8,327 nt of DNA, taken from the NCBI GenBank assembly GCA_021824855.1, contig JAKAJX010000218.1:1-8327 (forward strand), written 5' to 3'. Under the pieces are notes generated by a model that saw only the letters and a program-made list of their open reading frames with translations, was not told the DNA's origin and searched no databases. Shown piece after piece: positions 1 through 6,590 of this stretch. Source of the stretch: Bacteroidota bacterium. GTDB lineage: Bacteria; Bacteroidota; Bacteroidia; Chitinophagales; Chitinophagaceae. The translations under genes were made by a program, and so were the position numbers. Each line of letters opens with the position of its first letter. The stretch's first letter is position 1.

Positions 1-1
1 G

Positions 2-58
2 CAAGCAATGGCTACAACTCCTTTGATGAAAAAAATTTTAGCCGAGATGGGCGAATAG
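2..58 (+). CDS. C-terminal end of an unidentified protein (5' end outside window)
   Basis: The second forward frame is open from the window edge to a TAG at 56-58 and reads QAMATTPLMKKILAEMGE, a plausible amphipathic C-terminal helix. Nothing in 18 residues identifies the family. The first frame is also open, to a TAA at 61-63, but reads like random sequence (ASNGYNSFDEKNFSRDGRID) and would overlap the stop of the opposing gene. I prefer the second frame because its composition is more protein-like and it ends one base before the convergent rhodanese gene. No terminator hairpin is seen between the two convergent genes. Confidence 0.45.
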   Translation, partial: QAMATTPLMKKILAEMGE

Positions 59-59
59 A

Positions 60-479
60 TTAAAGCTGTTTAATAGGATATCCTTTATTAATCCAATCGG
101 TTCTAATATTATTAGAAAGATTTAATAGTTTGTGGTTTTTAAATCCTAAAGAGTTTAATAAACGAAATGCCGGTCTAACATTCGGGCAATGTTCAAAAGG
201 GCAACAACCGCAATAAATAACAATTTCTTTGTCTTTAGGAACTCCTTTCAAAAAGGTTCTTAGTTTGCCTAAATTATCTTCTTCACTTGCCATGCCAATA
301 AAAACCGAATTAGGAATTATGGCTGTTGGTCCAATACATACTATCAACGGTGCTTTATTTTCTGTAATTCTTGTTGCAAGTGCAGAAGGTTCCATTAATT
401 GAGAAGATTTCCAAGGTTCTTGTGCATTAGTGCAACTATTTACAAGAACAACTAATAAAATGAGTAGGATATTTTTCAT
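60..479 (-). CDS. Rhodanese-like domain protein, probable lipoprotein
   Basis: A small exported protein with a rhodanese-like fold, the family that carries sulfur as a cysteine persulfide or acts as a redox/sulfur relay; its substrate cannot be told. From the preferred start (139 aa), residues 1-15 form a hydrophobic signal segment ending in V-N-S-C, an acceptable lipobox with Cys16 as the lipidation site, followed by TNAQEPW. The single rhodanese domain covers about residues 27-139. Its active loop follows a beta strand (EIVIY) and reads CGCCPFEHCPN, with Cys90 in the usual catalytic position and Cys92, Cys93 and Cys98 close by. An in-frame ATG at 503 would add eight residues (MLFAKNIN). I chose the inner ATG because the signal peptide then starts with the typical M-K-N. 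The gene stands alone: it is convergent with the gene ending at 58 and lies downstream of queA beyond a terminator. The rhodanese-like call is fairly safe; lipidation is inferred from the motif. Confidence 0.8.
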   Translation of the reverse strand: MKNILLILLVVLVNSCTNAQEPWKSSQLMEPSALATRITENKAPLIVCIGPTAIIPNSVFIGMASEEDNLGKLRTFLKGVPKDKEIVIYCGCCPFEHCPNVRPAFRLLNSLGFKNHKLLNLSNNIRTDWINKGYPIKQL

Positions 480-595
480 GTTAATATTTTTTGCAAATAA
501 CATTTACATACGTAATTAAATAAGTAACATTTATCACTTTTTTTAATTTGTATTGAAGTATATAAATTTTTGTAAACTTAAATTATTTTTCTAAT

Positions 596-626
596 AAAAA
601 ATCCTGCTGGTAGTGCAGGACTTTTT
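596..626 (-). terminator. Intrinsic terminator downstream of queA
   Basis: TCCTGC (602-607) and GCAGGA (615-620) form a perfect 6-bp GC-rich stem with a 7-base loop. Read on the minus strand, the stem is followed by six T residues (complement of 596-601), and it lies about 30 bases past the queA stop. On the plus strand the stem is followed by C and five T residues (622-626), so it could work both ways, but no plus-strand gene ends just before it. Confidence 0.75.
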
Positions 627-649
627 ATTGGTATAGTTACTTAGTGTAC

Positions 650-1699
650 TTAAATTATTAATAATCCATCTCCGTAGCTAAAGAAGCGATATTTATCTTT
701 AATAGCTTTTTTATACGCTTCAATTGCCAAATCATACCCTGCAAAAGCACAAGTCATAATTAATAAACTTGTTTTGGGTAAATGAAAGTTGGTAACCAAA
801 CTATCGGCAACGCTAAAATCGTAAGGAGGATGGATAAAATGATTGGTCCAGCCTTCACTTGGTTTTAATAGTTTTTGAGCGGTAAAACTTGTTTCCATTG
901 CTCGCATGGTAGTAGTGCCAATAGAACAAATACGATGTCCCTTTTCTTTTGCTTTATTAACAATATTGCATGCTTCTTCCGGTATATTATAATATTCGGC
1001 ATCCATTTTATGTTTGCTTAAATCCTCCACTTCAATTGGGCGAAAAGTGCCTAATCCTGTGTGTAAAGTAATTTCTGCAAAACGAATACCTTTAATTTCG
1101 CAACGTTTAATTAGTTCTTTGCTAAAGTGTAAACCTGCTGTAGGAGCAGCAACTGCACCTTCATATTTGGCATAAACGGTTTGGTATCTTTCTTTATCCT
1201 CATCATCGGGTTTCCGTTTAATATATTTAGGCAATGGAGTTTCTCCTAAAAATTCGAGCATAGCTTTAAAACTGGTATCATCATCATCCCATAAAAAACG
1301 AATAGTACGTCCGCGGCTGGTAGTATTATCAATTACTTCGGCAACCAATTCTTCATTATCGCCAAAATATAATTTATTACCAACTCTAATTTTTCTTGCG
1401 GGATCAACAATTACATCCCATAATTTATTGGGCTTATTTAATTCTCTTAACAGAAATACTTCAATTTTAGCTCCTGTTTTTTCTTTACGGCCATACATTC
1501 TTGCCGGAAATACTTTGGTGTTATTTACTACAAACACATCTTTATCATCAAAATAGTCTAAGATGTTATAAAAATGTTTGTTTTCCATTTGCCCTGTTTT
1601 TCTGTTTACAACCATTAAACGGCTGTCTTCTCTCTTCTTTGTTGGATTTTGGGCAATTAAATTTAGTGGAAGATCGAATCGAAATTGACTTAATTTCAT
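650..1699 (-). CDS. queA: S-adenosylmethionine:tRNA ribosyltransferase-isomerase
   Basis: QueA transfers and isomerises the ribosyl part of S-adenosylmethionine onto 7-aminomethyl-7-deazaguanine at the wobble position of GUN-anticodon tRNAs, giving epoxyqueuosine, the next-to-last queuosine step; it is cytosolic. The 349-aa length is typical of the family. Recognisable blocks are FDLPLNLIAQNP and REDSRLMVV (8-31), NNTKVFPARMYGRK (59-72), RYQTVYAKYEGAVAAPTAGL (171-190) running into HFS, LHTGLGTFRPIEVEDLSKHKM (212-232, the HTGLGTF signature), GTTTMRAMES-like GTTTMRAMETS (261-271) and NFHLPKTSLLIM (304-315) near the C terminus. The ATG at 1699 begins MKLSQFRFDLP, the expected N terminus, so the start is secure. 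It is transcribed alone, divergent from ccmC, with a -7 element about 36 bases upstream and a terminator downstream. No other queuosine gene is in the window, so precursor supply is encoded elsewhere or salvaged. Confidence 0.97.
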   Translation of the reverse strand: MKLSQFRFDLPLNLIAQNPTKKREDSRLMVVNRKTGQMENKHFYNILDYFDDKDVFVVNNTKVFPARMYGRKEKTGAKIEVFLLRELNKPNKLWDVIVDPARKIRVGNKLYFGDNEELVAEVIDNTTSRGRTIRFLWDDDDTSFKAMLEFLGETPLPKYIKRKPDDEDKERYQTVYAKYEGAVAAPTAGLHFSKELIKRCEIKGIRFAEITLHTGLGTFRPIEVEDLSKHKMDAEYYNIPEEACNIVNKAKEKGHRICSIGTTTMRAMETSFTAQKLLKPSEGWTNHFIHPPYDFSVADSLVTNFHLPKTSLLIMTCAFAGYDLAIEAYKKAIKDKYRFFSYGDGLLII

Positions 1700-1734
1700 G
1701 TTACGGCATGAATTTTAAAGGTGATTAAAGTTTG

Positions 1735-1742
1735 CAAAGGTA
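1735..1742 (-). promoter_or_regulatory. Putative Bacteroidota -7 element for queA
   Basis: On the minus strand this reads TACCTTTG, an exact match to the phylum's TAnnTTTG -7 consensus. It would place the transcript start near 1728 and leave a leader of about 30 bases before the queA ATG at 1699. No good TTG-type -33 element is seen at the expected distance, so the call rests on the -7 box and its position. Confidence 0.45.
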
Positions 1743-1850
1743 AGGGAATGCATTTTATGATAGTAGTTAAATTATAAAAGTTGTGGAATAAACTAACATC
1801 AATTGCAAATAATAGTGAATAGTATTGGTAAATTTTGAACCTAATCCCCC

Positions 1851-1858
1851 TAACTTTG
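1851..1858 (+). promoter_or_regulatory. Putative Bacteroidota -7 element for ccmC
   Basis: TAACTTTG matches TAnnTTTG exactly and lies 53 bases before the ccmC ATG, so a start near 1865 would give a leader of about 46 bases. Possible -33 boxes (TTG at 1825-1827, TTTG at 1834-1837) are spaced 23 and 13 bases away rather than about 19, so the upstream element is weak. Confidence 0.45.
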
Positions 1859-1911
1859 TCGCCTCGATTGTTGCTCAAAAAAATACTTCAGATACATTGT
1901 AAACGATTTAT

Positions 1912-2595
1912 ATGATTCGAAAACCTTGGTGGAAGTTACTCAGCTTTATTTTGTTAATGTATACAGCCGTAATGGGATTTTTAGTGAATGTGCCTAATCC
2001 GCCCGGCGTTCCTTTACAACAAAGCATCCGTAATTTATTTTTTCATGTGCCAATGTGGTTTTGCATGAATGTGTTATTTATGGTATCGTTGGTATATGCG
2101 GTTAAATATTTAAAATCTCCCAATACAATTTATGATACTTATTCATTAGAGTTTGCTCGTACCGGAACAGTGTTTGGCATATTAGGATTAATTACCGGAT
2201 CGGTTTGGGCAAAATATCAATGGGGAGCTTGGTGGAGCGGAGACCCAAAACAAAATGGAGCTGCTATTGCATTGCTTATTTACTTTGCTTATTTTGTTTT
2301 ACGAGGTAGTTTAAATGATGATGAAAAGAAAGCCAGAATAGGATCGGTATATAATATTTTTGCTTTCTTTATGTTATTTCCAACTATCTGGATTTTACCC
2401 CGATTAACTGAAAGTCTTCATCCGGGTGGTCAAGGAAGCGATGGTAATCCGGCATTGAATGGAAAAGATTTAGCCCCATCCATGCGGTTGGTATTTTGGC
2501 CTGCTGTAATAGGGTGGACTTTATTAGGAGTTTGGATAGCTACTTTACGAATAAGATATCAATTTATTTTTCAAAAGAAATTAAACAATGAATAA
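1912..2595 (+). CDS. ccmC: Cytochrome c maturation haem-handling protein CcmC (CcsA/CcmC family)
   Basis: CcmC is an inner-membrane protein of System I cytochrome c biogenesis; with CcmD it presents haem on the periplasmic side for transfer to the chaperone CcmE. The 227-aa product shows six hydrophobic segments at about 9-27, 42-65, 84-103, 117-131, 146-163 and 193-213, the CcmC topology. His45 (FFHVPMW) and His170 (SLHPGG) are in the places of the two conserved haem-liganding histidines. The tryptophan-rich WWD-type segment lies at 104-112 and reads WGAWWSGDP; the family form has WWxWD, so the Trp just before the Asp is replaced by Gly here. The size and single WWD region argue against CcmF or CcsA of System II. 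The gene overlaps the next one by 8 bases (ATGAATAA), which implies translational coupling. CcmA, CcmB, CcmE and CcmF are not in the window. The ATG gives MIRKPWWK, a normal start. Confidence 0.9.
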   Translation: MIRKPWWKLLSFILLMYTAVMGFLVNVPNPPGVPLQQSIRNLFFHVPMWFCMNVLFMVSLVYAVKYLKSPNTIYDTYSLEFARTGTVFGILGLITGSVWAKYQWGAWWSGDPKQNGAAIALLIYFAYFVLRGSLNDDEKKARIGSVYNIFAFFMLFPTIWILPRLTESLHPGGQGSDGNPALNGKDLAPSMRLVFWPAVIGWTLLGVWIATLRIRYQFIFQKKLNNE

Positions 2596-2797
2596 ATTAA
2601 AACACATTGCAGCAACAATTGCTTTTGCATTGGTTAGTGTGTTGGCTAATGCCCAAGACGTTGCTAATACTGATGAAGGTATTATGAAAAGTAACGGTAA
2701 AATTTACGTGGTAATGACGGTGGTTATTGTAATTATTGCAGGTTTATTTTTATACCTATTGAACTTAGATAAGCGGATAAGTAAGTTAGAAAAATAA
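2588..2797 (+). CDS. ccmD: CcmD-like small membrane protein of cytochrome c maturation
   Basis: This 69-residue protein has an N-terminal hydrophobic segment (about 4-22) ending in LANAQD, which looks like a signal peptide cleaved after A-N-A. A second hydrophobic segment (about 39-59, GKIYVVMTVVIVIIAGLFLY) is followed by a charged tail, NLDKRISKLEK. The one-helix-plus-charged-tail plan and the place directly after ccmC match CcmD, the small subunit that helps release haem-loaded CcmE from CcmC. The presence of a cleavable signal differs from the classical proteobacterial CcmD but fits CcmD-like proteins annotated in Bacteroidota. Its ATG lies inside the end of ccmC, in another frame, so its translation is probably coupled. 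The sequence is too short for certain homology; the call depends strongly on context. Confidence 0.75.
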   Translation: MNKLKHIAATIAFALVSVLANAQDVANTDEGIMKSNGKIYVVMTVVIVIIAGLFLYLLNLDKRISKLEK

Positions 2798-2828
2798 TGT
2801 GATTAAGCTTTTTGTAAAAAACGAATAA

Positions 2829-2880
2829 TGCACTGTATTTACTAATACATAAAAATGCAAAATTGCACTGCCAATGCAGT
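2829..2880 (+). repeat. Cluster of short inverted and direct repeats upstream of gdhA
   Basis: Within 52 bases there are three perfect dyads: TGTATT/AATACA (2834-2839 with 2844-2849), TGCAA/TTGCA (2856-2860 with 2863-2867) and ACTGC/GCAGT (2867-2871 with 2876-2880). A direct repeat TGCACTG occurs at 2829-2835 and 2864-2870. None is followed by a T run, so a terminator for ccmD is unlikely. The cluster could be an operator or folded leader ahead of the dehydrogenase gene, or simply AT-rich chance; its role is unknown. Confidence 0.3.
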
Positions 2881-2929
2881 TAATAAACGATAGATTGCTC
2901 CATATAAAAAACGCTAAATAAGAAAAGTT

Positions 2930-4351
2930 ATGTCAACTACAAACACCTACAGTTTTTTTGAAAGTGTAGAAAAAAGCTTTGATAAAGCTGCAAAATTTAC
3001 CAAATGGGATAAAGGTTTACTGGAACAAATAAAAGCATGTAACAGTGTGTACAGTATGAACTTTCCTGTTAAAATGGATGATGGACGAATAGAAGTAATT
3101 GAGGCCTTTCGAGTACAACATTCACAACATAAAACTCCCTGTAAAGGTGGTATTCGGTTCAGCGAATTTGTTAATGACGATGAAGTAAAAGCATTGGCAA
3201 GTTTAATGACGTATAAATGTGCTATTGTTAATGTTCCTTTCGGCGGAGCAAAAGGCGGTATTAAAATTAATCCACGTAACCATAGTGCCTATGAATTAGA
3301 AAAAATAACCCGCCGATATACTGCCGAATTGGTAAGAAAAAATTTTATTGGTCCTGGCATTGACGTGCCGGCACCCGATTATGGTACAGGAGAAAGAGAA
3401 ATGGCATGGATTGTAGATACTTACCAAAGTTTAAATCCGGGAAATATTGATGCTGCCGGTTGTGTTACCGGCAAACCTATTAGTCAGGGTGGTGTTCATG
3501 GAAGAAAAGAAGCAACCGGTTTAGGTGTATTTTATGGTACCAGAGAAGTGTGCAATATGCCCGATATTATGAAAAAATTAGGCTTGGCTTTAGGTATTGA
3601 AGGTAAACGTGTTGTTGTTCAAGGAATGGGAAATGTAGGATACCACTGCTCTAAGTTTTTTAGAGAACATGGTGCTAAAGTAATTGCAATTGCTGAATTT
3701 GAAGGTGCTGTATTTAATGAAAATGGATTAAATGAAGAAGATATATTTCAACATAGAAAACGCACTGGAAGTATTTTAAATTTTGCAGGTGCAACCAATA
3801 TAGAAAATTCTTCCTCTGCTTTAGAGCTTGAATGCGATATATTAGTTCCGGCTGCTTTAGAAAATGTAATTAATGGTGTAAATGCACCCAATATTAAAGC
3901 AAAAATTATAGCCGAAGCCGCTAATGGTCCGCTTACACCGGAAGCAGATGAATACTTTGTTGAAAATGGTGTTTTGGTAATACCTGACATGTACTTAAAT
4001 GCAGGTGGTGTTACCGTTTCGTATTTTGAGTGGTTGAAAAATTTATCGCACATGCGATTTGGAAGAATGGAAAAACGCTTTCAAGAAAATATGAACAAAC
4101 ATATTCTCAATCAAATAGAATCTACATCGGGTAAAAAGGTAGGAGAGAGAGATAAAGATTTTATATTACATGGGGCAGATGAAATTGATTTAGTGTACAG
4201 TGGATTAGAAGAAACAATGATTTCTGCTACCAAAGAAATTATGGATATTTGGAAAGATAATCCGCAAATACCCGATATGCGTACTGCGGCTTATGTTAAT
4301 GCAATTAATAAGGTTGCTTTAAGTTATATTGAATTAGGTATTTTCCCATAG
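2930..4351 (+). CDS. Glu/Leu/Phe/Val dehydrogenase, probably glutamate dehydrogenase
   Basis: A 473-aa amino acid dehydrogenase that would interconvert an L-amino acid and its 2-oxo acid with release or capture of ammonia; glutamate/2-oxoglutarate is the likeliest pair. Family residues are intact: Lys72 in PCKGGIRF, Lys96 in MTYKCAIV, Lys108 in the loop PFGGAKGGI, and catalytic Asp150 in PAPDYGTGEREMAW. The substrate domain is followed by a Rossmann domain with GMGNVG at 232-237. Glu256 (IAEFEG), near the end of the second Rossmann strand, is acidic, which tends to favour NAD+ over NADP+. EAANGPLTPEAD (329-340) and DMYLNAGGVTVSYFEW (353-368) are further conserved blocks. The ATG follows an A-rich stretch (AAGAAAAGTT), normal for the phylum. 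It lies 132 bases after ccmD, may have its own promoter, and is closed by a strong terminator. Exact substrate is not proved by the sequence, so no symbol is given. Confidence 0.93.
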   Translation: MSTTNTYSFFESVEKSFDKAAKFTKWDKGLLEQIKACNSVYSMNFPVKMDDGRIEVIEAFRVQHSQHKTPCKGGIRFSEFVNDDEVKALASLMTYKCAIVNVPFGGAKGGIKINPRNHSAYELEKITRRYTAELVRKNFIGPGIDVPAPDYGTGEREMAWIVDTYQSLNPGNIDAAGCVTGKPISQGGVHGRKEATGLGVFYGTREVCNMPDIMKKLGLALGIEGKRVVVQGMGNVGYHCSKFFREHGAKVIAIAEFEGAVFNENGLNEEDIFQHRKRTGSILNFAGATNIENSSSALELECDILVPAALENVINGVNAPNIKAKIIAEAANGPLTPEADEYFVENGVLVIPDMYLNAGGVTVSYFEWLKNLSHMRFGRMEKRFQENMNKHILNQIESTSGKKVGERDKDFILHGADEIDLVYSGLEETMISATKEIMDIWKDNPQIPDMRTAAYVNAINKVALSYIELGIFP

Positions 4352-4379
4352 GAATAATTATACTACCTACTTTTATTTT

Positions 4380-4413
4380 AAAGCCGTTCATTAAAAATTG
4401 AACGGCTTTTTTT
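4380..4413 (+). terminator. Intrinsic terminator of the dehydrogenase gene
   Basis: An 11-bp perfect stem (4380-4390 with 4399-4409; core AAGCCGTTCA/TGAACGGCTT) with an 8-base loop is followed by a seven-T run (4407-4413) on the plus strand, 29 bases after the stop codon. The minus-strand GNAT gene ends at 4417, immediately beside it, so the hairpin may also stop that operon, though the minus-strand T run is only TTT before AAAAT. Confidence 0.9.
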
Positions 4414-4416
4414 AGT

Positions 4417-4908
4417 CTATAATTTTTTCTGCATCCAAATATCACATCCGCAATGGCCGCTTCTGCCTAACGAGAAGTTAATATATTCAAACCCTAATTT
4501 TTCATAAACTTTTAAAGCAGTACTCAATTCCGGCATCGATTCAAGATAAACGGTTGTATAACCTAAGTCTTTGGCAGCTTGTAAACAATGTTCCAGCATT
4601 TTTCTTCCCAAACCTTTGCCTCTTGCGTTTTTGGTAAGATACATTTTTACGAGCTCGCAAAAACCTTCCGGTAAATTTTCGGTAGGAAAAATTCCACCAC
4701 CACCAAGTATTTTTCCATTTTCTTCGGCAACAAAATAAATGCTTTTATCTGTGCTGCTAAATAATTGGTATAAGTTATCGGTAGTTTCATCAAAATAAAC
4801 AGTGCCGGGTTTATTGGCATTAAATTCTTCTAAAGAAGTTCTTATAATAGAAGCCAAAATTGCATTATCTGTTGGCTCAATGGTTCTAATAATAATGGTT
4901 TCTTCCAT
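4417..4908 (-). CDS. GNAT family N-acetyltransferase
   Basis: A 163-aa acetyltransferase of the Gcn5-related fold, expected to move an acetyl group from acetyl-CoA to an amine; the acceptor is unknown. Residues 5-10 (IIIRTI) form the first strand, 56-73 the central strands (IYFVAEENGKILGGGGIF), and 94-104 (NARGKGLGRKM) the pyrophosphate-binding motif A with R-G-K-G-L-G. ALKVYEKLGFEYI (131-143) is motif B, typical of the family. The C-terminal stretch SGHCGCDIWMQKKL holds two cysteines close to the usual substrate side; their role is not known. The start lies two bases past the pgi stop, so this is almost certainly the last gene of the ltaE-pgi-GNAT transcript. Operon membership does not reveal the substrate; small-molecule or protein acetylation are both possible. 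Confidence 0.88.
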   Translation of the reverse strand: MEETIIIRTIEPTDNAILASIIRTSLEEFNANKPGTVYFDETTDNLYQLFSSTDKSIYFVAEENGKILGGGGIFPTENLPEGFCELVKMYLTKNARGKGLGRKMLEHCLQAAKDLGYTTVYLESMPELSTALKVYEKLGFEYINFSLGRSGHCGCDIWMQKKL

Positions 4909-4910
4909 GT

Positions 4911-6569
4911 TTATTCTTTTCTGAACTGTTTAAATAGATTAATTAAGCCATTGGTTGAGCTGTCGTGGGTTGTAATAGGTTTTTCATTTTCTAATTCGGG
5001 TAAAATTTTACCGGCTAATTGTTTGCCTAATTCCACACCCCATTGATCGAAGCTGAAAATATTCCATATAACACCTTGTACAAATATTTTATGCTCGTAC
5101 AGTGCAATTAAACTACCCAAAGTATATGGCGTAATTTTTTTAATAAGAAATGAATTAGTAGGTTTATTGCCCTCGAACATTTTAAATGCTGCTATTTTCT
5201 TAATTTCCTCTTCCGATTTTCCAGCTTGCAGTAATTCTTCTTTTACTTCTTTTTCTGTTTTGCCATTCATTAACGCTTCGGTTTGGGCAAAGAAGTTGGA
5301 TAACAATTTTATATGATGATCGCCAATTGGATTATGGCTAATGGCAGGAGCAATAAAATCGGCGGGTATTACAATAGTTCCTTGATGAATTAATTGATAG
5401 AATGCATGCTGACCGTTGGTGCCGGGTTCGCCCCAAATTACGGGTCCTGTTGCATAATTTACAGGGTTTCCATTTCTATCAACGCTTTTGCCATTGCTTT
5501 CCATATTGCCTTGTTGAAAGTAGGCTGCAAAGCGGTGTAAATATTGATCGTAAGGAAGAATTACTTCACTTTGTGTTCCAAAAAAGTTGGTGTACCATAC
5601 ACCAATTAGTGCCATTAAAACAGGAATATTATTTTCAAATTTGGCTGTTTTAAAATGTTCATCGACTGCAAATGCACCTTTTAATAAATCTTCGAAATTA
5701 GTATAACCAATAGTTAAGGCAATAGATAAACCAATAGCACTCCATAAAGAATATCTTCCACCAACCCAATCCCAAAACTCAAACATATTGGCTTTATCAA
5801 TTCCAAATTTTACCACCTCTTTTTCGTTGGTACTTAAAGCTGCAAAATGTTGCGATATAAATTTTTCATTTTTTGCATGTTCTAAAAACCAATTGCGTGC
5901 CGTATGTGCATTGGTCATGGTTTCTTGTGTAGTAAAAGTTTTCGATGCTACTAAAAATAGCGTTTCATCGGGAGTAACTTTTTTTAGTGTTTCAGCAATA
6001 TGGGTTCCATCTACATTACTAACAAAGTACGATTGAATGCCCTCTACCCAATATGGTTTTAAAGCTTCGGTAACCATTACCGGTCCAAGGTCGCTGCCAC
6101 CAATACCAATGTTTACAATGTATTTAATAGGTTTTCCGGTATACCCTTTCCAACTTCCGCTATGAATTTTTTCGCAGAAAGTTTTCATTTGGGTTTGCAC
6201 TTTTTTAATTAAAGGCAATACATCTTTCCCATCTACCATTATTGGTGAATTAGCAAAATTTCTTAAAGCGGTATGTAATACCGATCGATTTTCTGTTTCA
6301 TTAATTTTTTCACCTTCAAATAGGGCTTTAATAGCCGTTGTTAATTCGCAATCATTTGCTAATTGAAGTAATAATTGTAAAGTTTTTTTGTTAATGATAT
6401 TTTTAGAATAATCGAAAAATATATCTTGAAAAGTAACAGAAAAATTAGATTGTCTATCCGGATCTTTTGCAAATAAATCTTTCATTTGCGTACGATTCAT
6501 TTCTTCTTCAAAATGTTTTTTCAATAAAATCCAAGCTTGTGTATTGGTTGGGTTAATTCTCGGTAACAT
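4911..6569 (-). CDS. pgi: Glucose-6-phosphate isomerase
   Basis: Converts glucose 6-phosphate and fructose 6-phosphate into each other in glycolysis and gluconeogenesis in the cytosol. At 552 aa it belongs to the long, E. coli/eukaryote-like form with two SIS domains. Visible landmarks: NIGIGGSDLGP (153-163) binding sugar phosphate, ASKTFTTQET (208-217), the first PROSITE-type signature DWVGGRYSLWSAIG (267-280) with Arg272, GNMESNGK (354-361) with Glu357 as the catalytic base, NGQHAFYQLIHQG (385-397) with His388 for ring opening, and FDQWGVELGK (507-516) with Lys516. All catalytic residues are present. The ATG yields MLPRINPTNTQAW, close to the normal N terminus (the family begins near a 'P-T-x-T-x-A-W' stretch). 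It lies 21 bases after ltaE and 2 bases before the GNAT gene on the same strand, so all three are probably cotranscribed. Confidence 0.98.
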   Translation of the reverse strand: MLPRINPTNTQAWILLKKHFEEEMNRTQMKDLFAKDPDRQSNFSVTFQDIFFDYSKNIINKKTLQLLLQLANDCELTTAIKALFEGEKINETENRSVLHTALRNFANSPIMVDGKDVLPLIKKVQTQMKTFCEKIHSGSWKGYTGKPIKYIVNIGIGGSDLGPVMVTEALKPYWVEGIQSYFVSNVDGTHIAETLKKVTPDETLFLVASKTFTTQETMTNAHTARNWFLEHAKNEKFISQHFAALSTNEKEVVKFGIDKANMFEFWDWVGGRYSLWSAIGLSIALTIGYTNFEDLLKGAFAVDEHFKTAKFENNIPVLMALIGVWYTNFFGTQSEVILPYDQYLHRFAAYFQQGNMESNGKSVDRNGNPVNYATGPVIWGEPGTNGQHAFYQLIHQGTIVIPADFIAPAISHNPIGDHHIKLLSNFFAQTEALMNGKTEKEVKEELLQAGKSEEEIKKIAAFKMFEGNKPTNSFLIKKITPYTLGSLIALYEHKIFVQGVIWNIFSFDQWGVELGKQLAGKILPELENEKPITTHDSSTNGLINLFKQFRKE

Positions 6570-6590
6570 TATCTTTAATTTTTATTTTTT

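Noticed and set aside
1501..1728. 75-residue plus-strand frame antisense to the queA 5' end
   Set aside because: Cys- and Leu-rich translation without domain features, opposite to conserved queA coding sequence.
1696..1878. 60-residue open frame on the minus strand overlapping the queA start by four bases
   Set aside because: It fills the divergent promoter region, contains both -7 boxes, and its translation shows no recognisable domain; most likely a chance frame.
2891..2898. TAGATTGC as a -7 element for the dehydrogenase gene
   Set aside because: Two mismatches in the TTTG part and the nearest upstream TTG (2863-2865) is 25 bases away.
3748..4053. 101-residue minus-strand frame inside the dehydrogenase gene
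   Set aside because: It lies wholly within a well-supported gene and looks like the antisense shadow of its codons.
5402..6036. Two plus-strand frames (5402-5653 and 5788-6036) inside pgi
   Set aside because: Both are antisense to a complete, conserved glucose-6-phosphate isomerase and show no protein-family features.
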